Shown: positions 11,846 to 24,000 of the stretch, in pieces
Position numbering within the stretch: the stretch's first letter is position 1
Layout of the letters: every line of letters starts with the position of its first letter
NCBI GenBank assembly: GCA_030180135.1
Contig: CM058234.1
Coordinates: 34,940,766 to 35,004,765 of the forward strand
Reading direction: 5' to 3'
Length of the DNA stretch: 64,000 nucleotides
From: Orychophragmus violaceus
Taxonomy: Eukaryota; Streptophyta; Magnoliopsida; Brassicales; Brassicaceae
Translations under genes and position numbers: made by a program
The notes under the pieces: model-generated
Databases searched by the model: none
What the model saw: the letters and a program-made list of their open reading frames with translations, nothing else
What the model was told of the DNA's origin: nothing

Positions 11846-13076
11846 ATGAAAGCTTTTTTATTTTTATGGGATGTTGATAACTCAACAGCTAACTGGCGAG
11901 TTCATGTGAAAACTGTACGAAGATGGTTCACAAATTCTTCTCTTTATGGTGAAACATGTCATGGAATCTTATGTGATGAACTGGTAAGATTATTGTATCA
12001 TAATTTTAATCTCTTTGTTGTTTCAAAATAGTAACAAAAATTGACGACCATAAATTCTCATATGTAGGGTTATCATATTCAATCAGACATCCCAACCAGA
12101 TTGTTTGGAACCCTAGACTTGTGGTATTTTCAAGTTGGCGACTGGAAATATATAGAAAATTTCGAAGTTATTCAAATGTACAGCAATATTGATGTTAGAA
12201 ACACTATCAGTAGGAAAAATATCTTCATGATCAAGAACACGCTCATTACAAATTGCGAAACAATAAGTCTAAATTCTTTTTATCATTTTGTTGCCATGTG
12301 GAGTATTAGGGATTTCTTACATTCTCCAGTGTACACCATTGGTAATATGATTTCATATGGATGTTCAGATTTCATATATTATTTAAACTATTTTCGCTTC
12401 TAACATTTTATTTCTTTTGGTTTCATTGTCTTTTTAAGATTTGGTTGGAGTAATCTGTCATGTTGGGAAATTTCAAAGTACAAGGCGTGGCCGAAACAAC
12501 TACGACAAAACAATTGACTTCCGTATCAGAGAGATAGAGTAAGCTGAAAATGTTTCTGGATACTATGTTTAAGTATAAGTATTTATATGTATAGATTCCT
12601 ATTGAAATACTTATCTTATAATTCTATTTTTCTTTAGTGGAAAATCAATAAAATGCATAGCATCAAGCAAATTGTTAGTCCAGTTTCATGATTACTGGTA
12701 TTCAACTGGTGACTATGAAACCGTTGTCGTGCTTAGGTTTTGGCGTGTAAACTATAATGAGGGTTTGTAAGGCTTGGTTTTCAGTAAATATAAAAATTTA
12801 GTTATAATTTTGCTATAGATTTACTATGTACTAAAATTACTAATTTTTATTGTTGTTTATGAATTTAGGTGCTCCATATGTCCACGACTCTGGGGCGATT
12901 TCACAACTTGAATTTGATCCAGATATTGAAGATGTAAGAGATTATAAGCAGTGGTATATTAGCAAAATATTTATTATTTTTAAAACAAATTGTTGCTATG
13001 TACTAAATTCCGGAATATTTATTTTGGTTGTAGGGCTCCTTTCACCAAAGCAACTGGATCAAATTGTATACCATGA
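11846..13076 (+). CDS. RPA1-like OB-fold (DUF223-type) protein, six exons, open
   Basis: A spliced model gives an uninterrupted 253-codon frame. The exons are 11846-11983, 12068-12341, 12439-12538, 12638-12762, 12869-12950 and 13034-13076. All five introns are GT-AG and the total is 762 nt. The protein begins MKAFLFLWDVDNSTANW and the second exon starts at the conserved Gly of the first OB fold. It continues DLVGVICHVGKFQSTRRGR, DGKSIKCIASSKLLVQFHDY and then LEFDPDIEDVRDYKQ, the order seen in RPA 70-kDa-like proteins of plants. These bind single-stranded DNA; Helitron copies are thought to assist rolling-circle transposition. The protein is much shorter than full RPA70 (about 600 residues) and shows no C-terminal zinc finger. 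The ATG is the first after an upstream acceptor-like TTGCAG, so a longer N-terminus is possible. Expression is unknown. Confidence 0.7.
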
Positions 13077-13813
13077 ATATCTCTTCTGAGGTATTTTGTT
13101 TTGAACCTAGACTTGACATTGCTCCTATATAAATGTTTGAAGTTGATGGAAGTTTTTTGTTTACGGTTGTTTCAATATAATTTATTTTTATTGTTACTTA
13201 TTTATTTATTATAATTATTCTTGTGATATGTATAGATCTTATAAATTAATGGCTAACCACCAATGTATTAGACTAAAACCATATAATTAATTATCATCTA
13301 CGATTATCTAATTAAATTTTTGGAACAGATAGAAGTGTTTATTTGTAAAAAAAATCTTTTGAAAAGAAAATAAGATCACAAGATCTAAATACAATCTACG
13401 AAGATTACACAATATATACTAAATCTACGAACCCTGGGCTGTTAACATAAATATAATATACAAAAGGAAAACCCTAACTATTTTCCATATGCATACTATA
13501 TTTGAAGTCTTTTTTTTTTAAATTTACATAAAAATCTATCGTTGTTACTGCGTGAGTAGATGTTTTCTAATTAAGTTATTATTTTACGTATTATGACTTT
13601 TTGCTTTCTTTGAAACCAAATTATTTAATTCTGTGTGAATGTTTAACATTGATATTTACTCATCTTTGTGCTCTATCTATTTACGGTATGGTTTATCTAA
13701 CTTAGTTTTAAAGATTTTGATGATGCGACTTATTAATTGTCTCTCTAACACCATATGCATGTAGTATTTTGTGTTACATTCTTTTTTTTTCTTTTTATAC
13801 GTCGAGATTAGCA
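13077..13813. other. AT-rich spacer before RepHel
   Basis: No coding signal is seen between the stop of the third RPA-like gene and the start of Helitron RepHel similarity. It probably contains the 3' end of one gene and the promoter of the next; neither could be pinpointed. Confidence 0.45.
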
Positions 13814-16800
13814 ATGAAGCGTAAGAAGCCATTACTGTCTGGGTTGGAAAAAGAACATATTCCTCTCCACCACAATTACGGAAACATAACTTTATTAAAT
13901 TATGAATCTTTATATTGATAAATTCCGATTTTGTCTTTGATAACCTCTAAATATAGTTTAATATCCTATATTTCTTAGTTGGAAGGCCAATTAGACAAAC
14001 TAATTACAAAATTGGAAGTCCTTCAAGTAGTTGTGTGACTGGTTCACAAAATAGGGTTCCATTCATGAATATTACAAACACTTCTCCACCACCTCCACTA
14101 CAGAGATGTAAGTTAGGTTATTATTCTAATGTGTTAATTATATGTTCATATATTTTACTTTGTCACATTTTCGTTACTATCAGGTGGAAGGCCAGTCCAA
14201 AAACTCCATTCAAGGATGTTACAAATGTATTGAGTCCTCGGATCTCTAGGATGAACATTATAAAACATAATCGACTTGACCGTATTTTCTCTCAGGATTC
14301 TGGTTCGTTTAGATATTTATAAAATATAAATTTGCATATTTTCTATTAATTAATTTTAATGTATGCAAAAATGTATACATTTAATTTTTGCTTTGTTATC
14401 TACAGAGTCAAGCACAATACATAATATAAGGGTATATTCTACACAAAGTTCCGTAAATACTCGAACTCCATCATATGTAAGGAAAACACAGAAAAAAACC
14501 TCAAAAAGGAGGTTCGTTAGCGTTTTAAAAGTTTATTGCTTAAATATATATTATTTCACTCTTGATTCAACACTATATTAGTTTCAACATTAAATAGTAA
14601 GATATTTTGTTTACTATAATTTCTATACGCTTTATTGATATAATCGATTTCAATTTTATAGAACTCAATGTCCGAGCTAATTTGCTACAGATACTCTGAT
14701 CTCCTTTGCACATGAAGATGATTGTTGTATAATGGTGATTATGATAGCAGAATTTTTGGGAGACAATTAGAGTTATAATATGATGTTTTCATTCACGTCG
14801 CTTGGCGGAAAAGTGAACCACAAATTGAACAATAGGAAAGGACCTTATTTGTTTCAACTACAAGCTGAAAACTACCATAACATAGGAGATATGTTACCAG
14901 ATCTTGTTCAAGATCCATCTTTTTGCAACCAATCTTCACGATTGTCATAATGAGACCAATAATCGGATAAAGGCTTACGGGTAACATAATCACTTATTTT
15001 TAAATCTACTTTTTATTTTGTTTATGTATACGTGGTGTTTAAATTTTCAGGAAGATTGGGTCAGTTGAAAAAATTCGACAAAAAATAGTGGATTTGATCA
15101 AGAAAATGTTGGATAAACATAATCACGTTGGTGCTTTAAGATCAGCAAGAGATCGAATGGACTTGACAAAGAATATGGAAAGTATAAAACTTAGAATTCC
15201 AAGCAGAAGAGATAGAGATGGTAGGACCTATAATCTACCTACGACAAATGAAGTGGCTGGATTAATACCTGGGGATTTTCGAATGGACATGGAACCACGT
15301 GATGTTATTATTTAAAGTAAATCAGGCAAAATGCAGAGAATAAGTGAATTGCATCCTGCATATTTGCAATTGCAATATCTTTTGCTATTTCCATACGGTG
15401 AGGACGGTTTCATGGTTGAACTATTTATATGATTCTCATGGTTTATTCTTTTCTTTATTTCTTTAATTTTTTTTTAAAAAAATTCAGACTAGGCATACAC
15501 ATTGACTTTGTTGACACAAACAGAAGAACGAGAACAAAGGTCACCATGATTGAGACAAGTCGATTGACTTTTTTACGGCAAAAATAAAAATAAAAAAAAA
15601 CTCAAAGTTGAAAGTTACGATAAATTAAAAGATGCTTCGTCGAAAGGAGATGTGAATCTGTCTAACCAAGGAACGAAAGTACATTTGCCATCTTTATTTG
15701 TTGGTGGTCTAAGGTATATGATCCAAAATTATCTAGATGCAATGGCTACATGCAAGTATTATGGTTTTCCGGATCTTTTTATAACGATTACATGCAACCC
15801 AAAGTGGTCTGAAATCACAAGATTACTTGAGAAGAATGGTTTAAAACCAGAAGATAGCCTGAAGCATGTTGCAGAGTATTCAAATTCAAACTCGACAATT
15901 TAGTTGAAGATTTGACAAAGAATAAGACGTTTGAGAACGTTAATTCAGGTTAAAAAAATCATTATTTCAATATGGATTAAATAATATTTTATGTTAGTAT
16001 ATTTAAATTTTACAAACATAATTTAGAACTATTTCAAATTATTAATCTGAAAGTTTAAATCAATTATATATCTATTTGCAGCTATGTACACGATAAAGTG
16101 GCAAAACAGAGGACTTCCACATCTAATTGTTTTTTACATCCCGATTCTAAGCTACCAACTGGTGATGATATAGATAATTTCATCAGTGCGGAAATTCCTG
16201 ATAGAGAGGATGATCCTGATTTGTATGACGTTGTTGCGGATATGATGATGCATGGCCCATTTGGCCCTCACAGTAAAGATAGTCCATGCATGCAAGATGG
16301 GAAGTGTACAAAGTTCTTTCCAAAACCTTTTAGTGATACAACTCATGTTGATGTAGGGGAGTTTCCTATTTACAGACGTAAAGAGGACAATACAAGGTTT
16401 GTAACAAAAAGAGGGTTTAATTTTGACAATTCATACGTGATACCTTACAACAGTACTCTACCCAAACATTATCGAGCTCATATCAACGTTGAGTGGTGTT
16501 GCCAAACCCGAGCTGTCAAATACCTCTTCAATATATTCACAAGGGTCATGACTATGTAAGATCATCTTTAGGAAACGAAGCTGGTGATGGTAACATTGCA
16601 GATAAGGATCAAGTCAAAGATGAAATAAAAGAGTATACTAGCTGTCGGTATGTGGACGAAATAAAACTATTGTTGTTTTTTTACTAATGTGATTGTGTCA
16701 CATATTCCGAATCTTATACGTCAGTTCGGTTGAAAATAATATAATTTTTTCCAGGTATATATCTTCCTACGAGGCTACATGGAGAATTCTTGCGTTCAAT

Positions 16801-19239
16801 ACTAATTTCCGAACTACAGCAGTAGAGAAACTTTCGTTTCATCTCGAAGGTGAACAGCCGTTGCTCTACGAGGAAGATGACGATGTGGATAACGTTTTTA
16901 ATCGACCATCGGTTGGTAGATCTAAGTTTCTGGCTTTCATGGAATATTACAAAAAGAATCTCAAAGCGAAGAAGATGACTTACGCAGATTTTCTAACCGA
17001 ACATGTTTGGGTTTTACTGACTAGAGAATGGAAAGTTCGGCAAAAAGGTTTTGCAATTAGAAGGCTAACCTACGTCCTCCGAGTAAAAGAAGATGCATAC
17101 TATCTGAGGGTTTTGTTTAACATCGTACCAGGTCCATCATGTTATGATGATATCAAAAAAGTTAATGGTTTTGTTTATCCTGAGTACAAATTGGCTTGCG
17201 AAGCGTTGAGTTTTCTTGATGATGATACTATATATGTTAAAACTATAAAAGAAGCAGCTCAATGGGGGTAGCGGTACGTATGTGCGGGAATCGTTTGTTC
17301 TGATGCTTCTAACCAACACTGTTCAAAATGCACCAGAACTCTGGAATAAACATGGGAATATATATCCAACGATATATTAATTAAACAAAGAGCCATAAGA
17401 AAAGATTAAGTAAAACCATATTAAGGAGCATTTTCTAAAATAGTTTTTTCATATAAATTTATTTAATGTCTTATACTTTTTGTATATTTTAGATTATACC
17501 ATGACCGAACAGCAGATCAAGAATCATTCATTAGTGGAGATATAAATGCTCATGCATAGAAGTGGGAGTCAACTATTTCAGATTAAGAATATGCCAAAAC
17601 CCGATATGAGCGTCGTGGCTCAGGATAAGAATACGTTGATAACAAAAGAGTTATCATACCATCGTGATGACCTAGAATCTGAATTTGACAGAGATCTGCC
17701 CAAACTTATAGAAGAACAAAGAGGTGTTTATAACGAGATTATGACCGCAGTTGACAATGGAACTGGTGGTATGTTTTTCGTTTATGAATTTGGAGGAACA
17801 TGGAAAACGTTTCTGTGGAGTGTTCTTGGAGCGACTATTCGATCTAAGGGTGATATATTATTAAATGTTGCATCCAGTGGTATTTTTGCTGCTTTGTTAC
17901 TTAAAGGTGGTCGAACGGCTCATTCTAGATTTGGGATCCCTATTCAAGTAAATGAAGGGACGATGTGTTCTACTCTAAAACCTGGAACAAATCAAACAGA
18001 GTTGGTCAAGTTAGCTAAACTTATTATATTGTACAAATGACCAATGATGAGTAAACACTATTTCGAGACTCTGGATCGGAGCATGCGCGATATTTTTGGA
18101 AAAGATGTTCCATTTGGAGGTAAGCCTATTGTTTTTGGTGGTGATTTTAGACAGATTTTGCCGGTGATAATTGATGGTGGAAGAGAGCAGACTGTTATGG
18201 CTGCTCTGAATTCATCGGTACTGTGGAACAAATGCAAAATTATGAAGCTCGCCAAAAACATGCGGCTTCTAGCTGATGGTCTGAGTATTTCTCAAGCTCG
18301 TGCTCTAAGGGAGTTCTCCAACTGGATTTTGGATATAAGAGACGGAAAGACCAACGGTGGAGATGATGAAGATTTTGAAATAGATATTCTAGAAGATTTG
18401 CTCATATCTGATTCTTCAAAAACTATCAAAGCAATTGTTAAAGAAGTATATGAAGATTCTTATGCGGTTCAGTCCGACCCAAAGTTTTTTCAACCAACCA
18501 ACCAAGATGTTGGTAATGTGAATGACTATATGCTTGAATCATTACAAGGTATTTTGTTTATTTTATATATTATAATTTTTTATCCAATCTATACATATTT
18601 ATCTTTTGGAATGTTATTTTTGTAATATATGGATATTGAAATCTATGTTTGTTTGATAACAGGTGAAGAAAAATCTTACCTCAGTTTTGACACCATTGAT
18701 ACTTCCGATAAAGGGAAAACGATGATATGGTATACTCCCAGGAATTTCTGAACAACATCAAGCTATCTGGACTGCCGAATCATGATCTGAAAGTAAAGGT
18801 TGGTGCTTCTATTATGTTACTTAGGAACATTGATCAGAGAAATGGTTTGTGCAATGGCACTAGATTACAAGTTACTCAGTTGGGCAATCAAGCAATGGAG
18901 GCTAGAATAATAAATGGATCTAGGGTTGGGCGTAAAGTTGCACTCTATAAGATGTTTGTTATGCCGCCTGAGGCAAGATTTCCTTTCCGAATGCGGCGTA
19001 GGCAGTTTTCCATGGCTCTTGCCTTTGCAATGACTATAAACAAAAGTGAAGGAAAAACACTGGAGAAAGTTGGTTTGTATCTTCCAAGACCTGTTTTCAC
19101 TCATGGTCAGTTGTATGTTGTCGTTTCAAGAGTAACTTCCAGAACTGGTCTAAAGATATTGATCACAGATAAAGAACGAAAACTATTGAAGAGAACAAAG
19201 AATGTTGTTTTCAGCGAAGTGTTCAATAACCTTAAGTAG
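13814..19239 (+). pseudogene. Helitron Rep-helicase (RepHel), many disruptions
   Basis: RepHel nicks and unwinds DNA for rolling-circle transposition. An N-terminal part may begin with MKRKKPLLSGLEKEHIP at 13814. Clear similarity follows: FTSLGGKVN (14780 on), SARDRMDLTKN and PTTNEVAGLIPGDF (15088-15315), KMQRISELHPAYLQLQY (near 15330), and the Rep domain SLFVGGLRYMIQNYLDAM, PDLFITITCNPKW (15652-15903). Next come LPTGDDIDNFISAEIPD and HINVEWCCQTRAVKYLF (16098-16559), then the region 16760-17270. The PIF1-like helicase lies at 17546-19239 and ends with MALAFAMTINKSEGKTLEKV and QLYVVVSRV. Damage is decisive. The HUH site near 16111-16122 reads PHLI instead of PHAH. Walker A reads GGTWKT. Walker B is replaced by YK and a stop near 18032-18040. 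Several frameshifts and stops separate the blocks. Confidence 0.88.
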
Positions 19240-19604
19240 TTTTTTTATATGGGAGTAATTTTTTATTCGTCTATACATTTGAAAAAATAATTATGGTTTG
19301 TTCTTCTGATTATTTACTAGGTCGTTTCTGTTCTTTTAAAAAAAAAAATTTCCATCACGGCAATTAACGTGCTAGAATGTTTTATACATGCTCATTGTTT
19401 GATTACATGCGTTTTGTATTAAGTTGTCATGGATGTTATCACTATGCTTATTTCTAACTATTATTTACATTCAATGCTATAATGTGTTTTCCTATGTATA
19501 TAAAATTATTATTATATGCATCTGAATGTAACGATGTGCATATAAAATGATGAATTAAATCTTTAACCAATTCCGACCAGAAAAAATTAAAATCACGTAT
19601 TGTC
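19240..19604 (+). other. Helitron 3' region up to the copia B insertion
   Basis: This noncoding AT-rich stretch follows the RepHel stop. It continues, after copia B, as 27037-27116, where the Helitron terminal hairpin lies. Bases 19600-19604 (TTGTC) are the left copy of the copia B target duplication. Confidence 0.7.
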
Positions 19605-20247
19605 TGTTGGATCCCACTGGATCTAGGGTTTGATATATTGAATGAAAACCAACCTCGTTCTTACCTTTGAACTGGCAGCGGAATGAGAATGGTGAACGAG
19701 ATCAGTGGAGCAACGCAGATGCCTTGCCTCTACCAGATACACACGCACGCTCGCTGGAAACGGGATGCTAGTGCCGGATTAACGGGATTCGAATCTCTCT
19801 GGTGTGTCTACTGTTTCTTTCAAGAAAAGTGGACTGCCACGTGTTTAGGTCGAAACTCACTTGTTTTATTCGACCTAAAACACAATTAACGGGCCAGACT
19901 TAATCAAGTCTTAATTCGAAAAGCCTTTCGAAAAACCCGAACTGTGTCGACCGACACACAAGCTGTGTCGATCGACACAACACCATTTTATCGATTTATA
20001 ATGTGTATCCAATACACATTAATATGATCATTACCATAATGATCATTCCCAAGTCGTAGCTTCCAGTTTGCTTAGGTGTGTGACCCTATAGGATCATATA
20101 GTACTGGTAGTAAGTCTACAACTTACAGATTGCAAGAGGCTTCTAGCAAAACATTGCAACCGCCCAGTATTATACGAATGTCTGATCTCGACACACAACT
20201 ATCACCAGGAGTGAGTACAAGTGTGATTTTAGGACACCATCCCAACA
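19605..20247 (-). repeat. 3' LTR of element B (left end)
   Basis: 643 bp, TGTTGG...CCAACA. It holds the palindrome pair at 19943-19979 and a dyad ATGTGTATCCAATACACAT at 20001-20019. A 68-codon frame inside it is duplicated identically in the other LTR and has no coding support. Confidence 0.95.
19943..19979. repeat. palindrome pair in LTR of B
   Basis: GTGTCGACCGACAC, a short spacer, then GTGTCGATCGACAC. The identical pair is at 26727-26763 in the other LTR. On the element's own strand it lies just downstream of the dyad at 20001-20019, a layout shared with the LTR of E. Confidence 0.9.
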
Positions 20248-21076
20248 ATCTCCCACTTGTACTGGAATCATCAATTCCTATAATCCTTTTGTCTATATAT
20301 CTCGATTTGGCATAAGGCAAGATTGGTGTCATCCTTATTAAGCCAACATCGTGTTTATCAAACTCCTGATCTCATACTGAAACATTACAAACAACTGAAC
20401 TACAGTTCGTTTGAGTGCGGCCACACATTCTCTCAGTATTCAATCTTCGATAGGCCCTGAGATATTTATCTCCCGTTATACAGGAGGGACAAATCCCATC
20501 TTGTTCCATCCCTGTTTCAACGCACACTTCATGATATACTTGAACAGTGCCGTTATAGTCGCCAGTTACGGGTCGACGTTTGACAAAGTCAAAGTGTACC
20601 AATTCATATGCAAGAAAGCATGATGAACTCAGGTCTAAGGACTATACTATATAGTCGTAATGAGAATCTCTTATGACACAGATATAACTATCTTGTAGAC
20701 TTCTCATCAGCGGGTCATGTCCGATCATATGTTCACCAACATATATCTATGTGACTGACTGTGATAATCATATCATTGGCTCCACGAAACTTAGCCAACA
20801 GTCACCTCACAATCCAGTCTCTCGCGGTTGTCATTGTCCCACTTTGACAACCTCGACTAGGGACAACATAATTTATGTCATTTATGACTCATAGGGTTTC
20901 ATGACCAAGTCCTCAACTTGATGACCTATAGTATGACATAAACTTATTTTGGGACTATTATTTAGATCACAATAAATAATGCTGAAATCAAATTTCATTA
21001 AAACACTTCCAAAGAATGTTTACAAGAGCATCTTATTATAACTAAAACAAAACTAAAACTCCCACTAGAATCAAGA
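20248..21076 (-). other. PPT and long 3' noncoding tract of B
   Basis: Next to the LTR the minus strand reads AAGTGGGAGATTG, the polypurine tract (20248-20262). A second purine-rich AGTGGGAGTT lies just after the pol stop (21055-21070). The 829 bases between them hold no credible gene and correspond to the tracts in A, C and D. Confidence 0.85.
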
Positions 21077-24000
21077 TTACATCTTAAGATCTCTAATGCC
21101 TACAACAGTCGTATGACTCTCATGCTTAGGCCTTGGGAGTGACTTAGTCAGAGGATCAGCGACATTCTCGTCTGTCGGAACTCTGCTGATCTTCACATCA
21201 CCTCTATTGACGATATCACGAATCAGGTGATATCTTCTCTCAACGTGTTTGGACTTCTGGTGTGACCTGGGTTCTTTCGCCTGAGCAATGGCTCCGTTGT
21301 TATCACAAAACAAAGCCACTGGCTCCAAGATACTAGGAACCACACCAAGTTCAGTCATGAACTTCTTTATCCAAACAGCTTCCTTTGCCGCTTCAGAAGC
21401 AGCAACATATTCAGCTTCCGTCGTGGAATCAGCTACGGTATTCTGCTTAGAGCTCTTCCAGCTCACTGCACCGCCATTTAGACAGAAGACATATCCTGAC
21501 TGTGATCGGAAATCATCTATGTCCGTCTGAAAACTCGCATCGGAGAATCCATTCACCACAAGTTCTTCACTTCCTCCATACACCAGGAATTTATCCTTAG
21601 TATGTCTCAAATACTTGAGAATATTCTTGACAGCTGTCCAGTGATCTTCACCTGGATCAGATTGGTATCTACTCGTCATGCTTAACGCGTAAGCTACATC
21701 TGGACGAGTGCAGAGCATGGCATACATAATAGATCCTATTGCAGAAGCATAAGGAATCCTATTCATGCGTTCTCGCTCAGCATGTGTCGCCGGACACTGC
21801 TTCTTGCTGAGACTGGTGTCATGAGACATCGGTATGAAGCCCTTCTTGGAATCATGCATCCTGAATCTGTGCAGTACCTTATCAATATAAGTGTCCTGGC
21901 ACAATCCAATCAGCTTGTTCGCTATATCTCTGTAGATTCTGATTCCAAGAATGTACGCTGCTTCTCCCATGTCTTTCATGGAAAAACAACTTCCAAGCCA
22001 AGTCTTAACAGACTGAAGCAACGGAACGTCATTACCGAGTAGGAGTATGTCATCGACATACAGTACAAGAAACGCAATTTTGCTCCCACTAGTCTTCTTG
22101 TAAACACATGGTTCCTCTTCGTTCTTGATGAAATCAAATTGTTTAACTGATTCATCAAAACGAAGATTCCAACTCCGTGATGCTTGCTTCAATCCATAAA
22201 TGGATTTATGAAGCTTGCATACCTTCCCAGCGTTCTTAGGATCGACAAAACCTTCAGGCTGTGTCATATACACATCCTCTTCCAGAATACCATTCAGGAA
22301 TGCGGTTTTGACATCCATTTGCCAAATCTCATAATCATAATGAGCGGCAATTGCTAGAAGAATCCGAATGGATTTAAGCATAGCGACTGGGGAATAGGTT
22401 TCATCATAGTCAATACCATGAATTTGCTTGAAACCTTTAGCCACCAACCTCGCTTTGTAAATCTGTACATTGCCATCCACATCAATCTTCTTCTTGAAGA
22501 TCCATTTACACTCAATGGCTTTTACACCATTAGGTAAATCGACCAAGGACCATACTTGGTTTTCTGACATGGATCCCATTTCGGACTTAGAGGCTCCAAG
22601 CCACTTTTCGGAGTCCGGGCCCATCATTGCTTCCGCGAAGTTCGCTGGTTCGTCACTATCAATGATCATCAGATCATTTGAATTGGTCATGAGAAATCCA
22701 TAGTATCTCTCGGGTTCGTGACGGATCCTTCCGGATCTGCGAACTTCAGGCTCCACAGGCGCCGGTTCCACAGAACTTTGTGGATCCAACTGCTGCTCTT
22801 CCTCAGCAGGTTGAGCAATCTCCTGTGCATCTCGAATTTCTTCAAGATGTACTTTACTCCCAATGTTTTTCTTAGAGAGAAACTCCCTCTCAAGAAAAGA
22901 ACAGTCCCGAGCAACAAATACTTTGTTCTCAGATTGGTTGTAAAAGTAGTATGCCTTGGTTTCCCTAGGATAACCAACGAAGTAGCATTTATCTGATTTG
23001 GGTGCGAGCTTGTCAGAGATTAAACGTTTGACATAAGCCTCACAACCCCAAATCTTTAGGAAAGACAGGTTTGGAACATTCCCAGTCCACAATTCATGTG
23101 GTGTCTTTTCCACTGATTTAGATGGCACTCGATTTAGTGTAAATGCAGACGTTTCTAGAGCGTATCCCCAAAAGGATAATGGAAGATTTGAATGACTCAT
23201 CATAGACCGAGCCATATCCAATAAGATTCGATTCCTCCTCTCTGACACTCCATTCCATTGAGGTGTTCCAGGAGGAGTGAGTTGTGAAACAATTACACAC
23301 TCGCTCAGATAGTCGCTGAACTCTTGACTCAAGTATTCTCCTCCGCGATCCGATCGCAGAACTTTGATACTTTTACCAAGTTGGTTCTGTACTTCATTCT
23401 TGAATTCCTTGAATCTATCAAAGGATTCTGACTTATGTCTCATCAAATAGACATAGCCATACCTACTGAAATCATCAGTGAAGGTAATGAAGTACTTGTA
23501 ATTTCCTCTGGCAACAGTACTCATCGGCCCACATACATCAGTATGAACAAGGCCCAATAAATCACTGGCCCTTTCATTTGGTTTGTTGAAAGGGGCTCTA
23601 GTCATTTTGCCTATCAAACAAGATTCGCATTTCTCACATGATTCAAAATCAAATGAGCCCAGACGCCCATTCCGATGGAGCCTTTGGATGCGTTTCTCAT
23701 TGATATGGCCCAAACGACAATGCCATAAGAAAGTCGGGTTTTCGTCATTGGACTTAAACCGCTTTGTATTTATGTTAAAGACAGGCATTTCTTGATTTAA
23801 AACATATAACCCATTTTCTAATGGGGCGCTACCATAAAATGTACCATCACGATTAAAAGAACAAACTTTATTCTTAACAGCAAAATCAAAACCTTCCAAA
23901 TCCAAAACGGAAACTGAAATTATGTTTCTGCTAATCGCAGGTACAAAGTAGCAATTATTCAAAGCTAAAATCATGCCCGAAGGTAAAGACAATTCATAGG

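Noticed and set aside
19683..19889. 68-codon frame, also found identically at 26467-26673
   Set aside because: It lies within the LTR of element B, so the duplication is that of the LTR itself.
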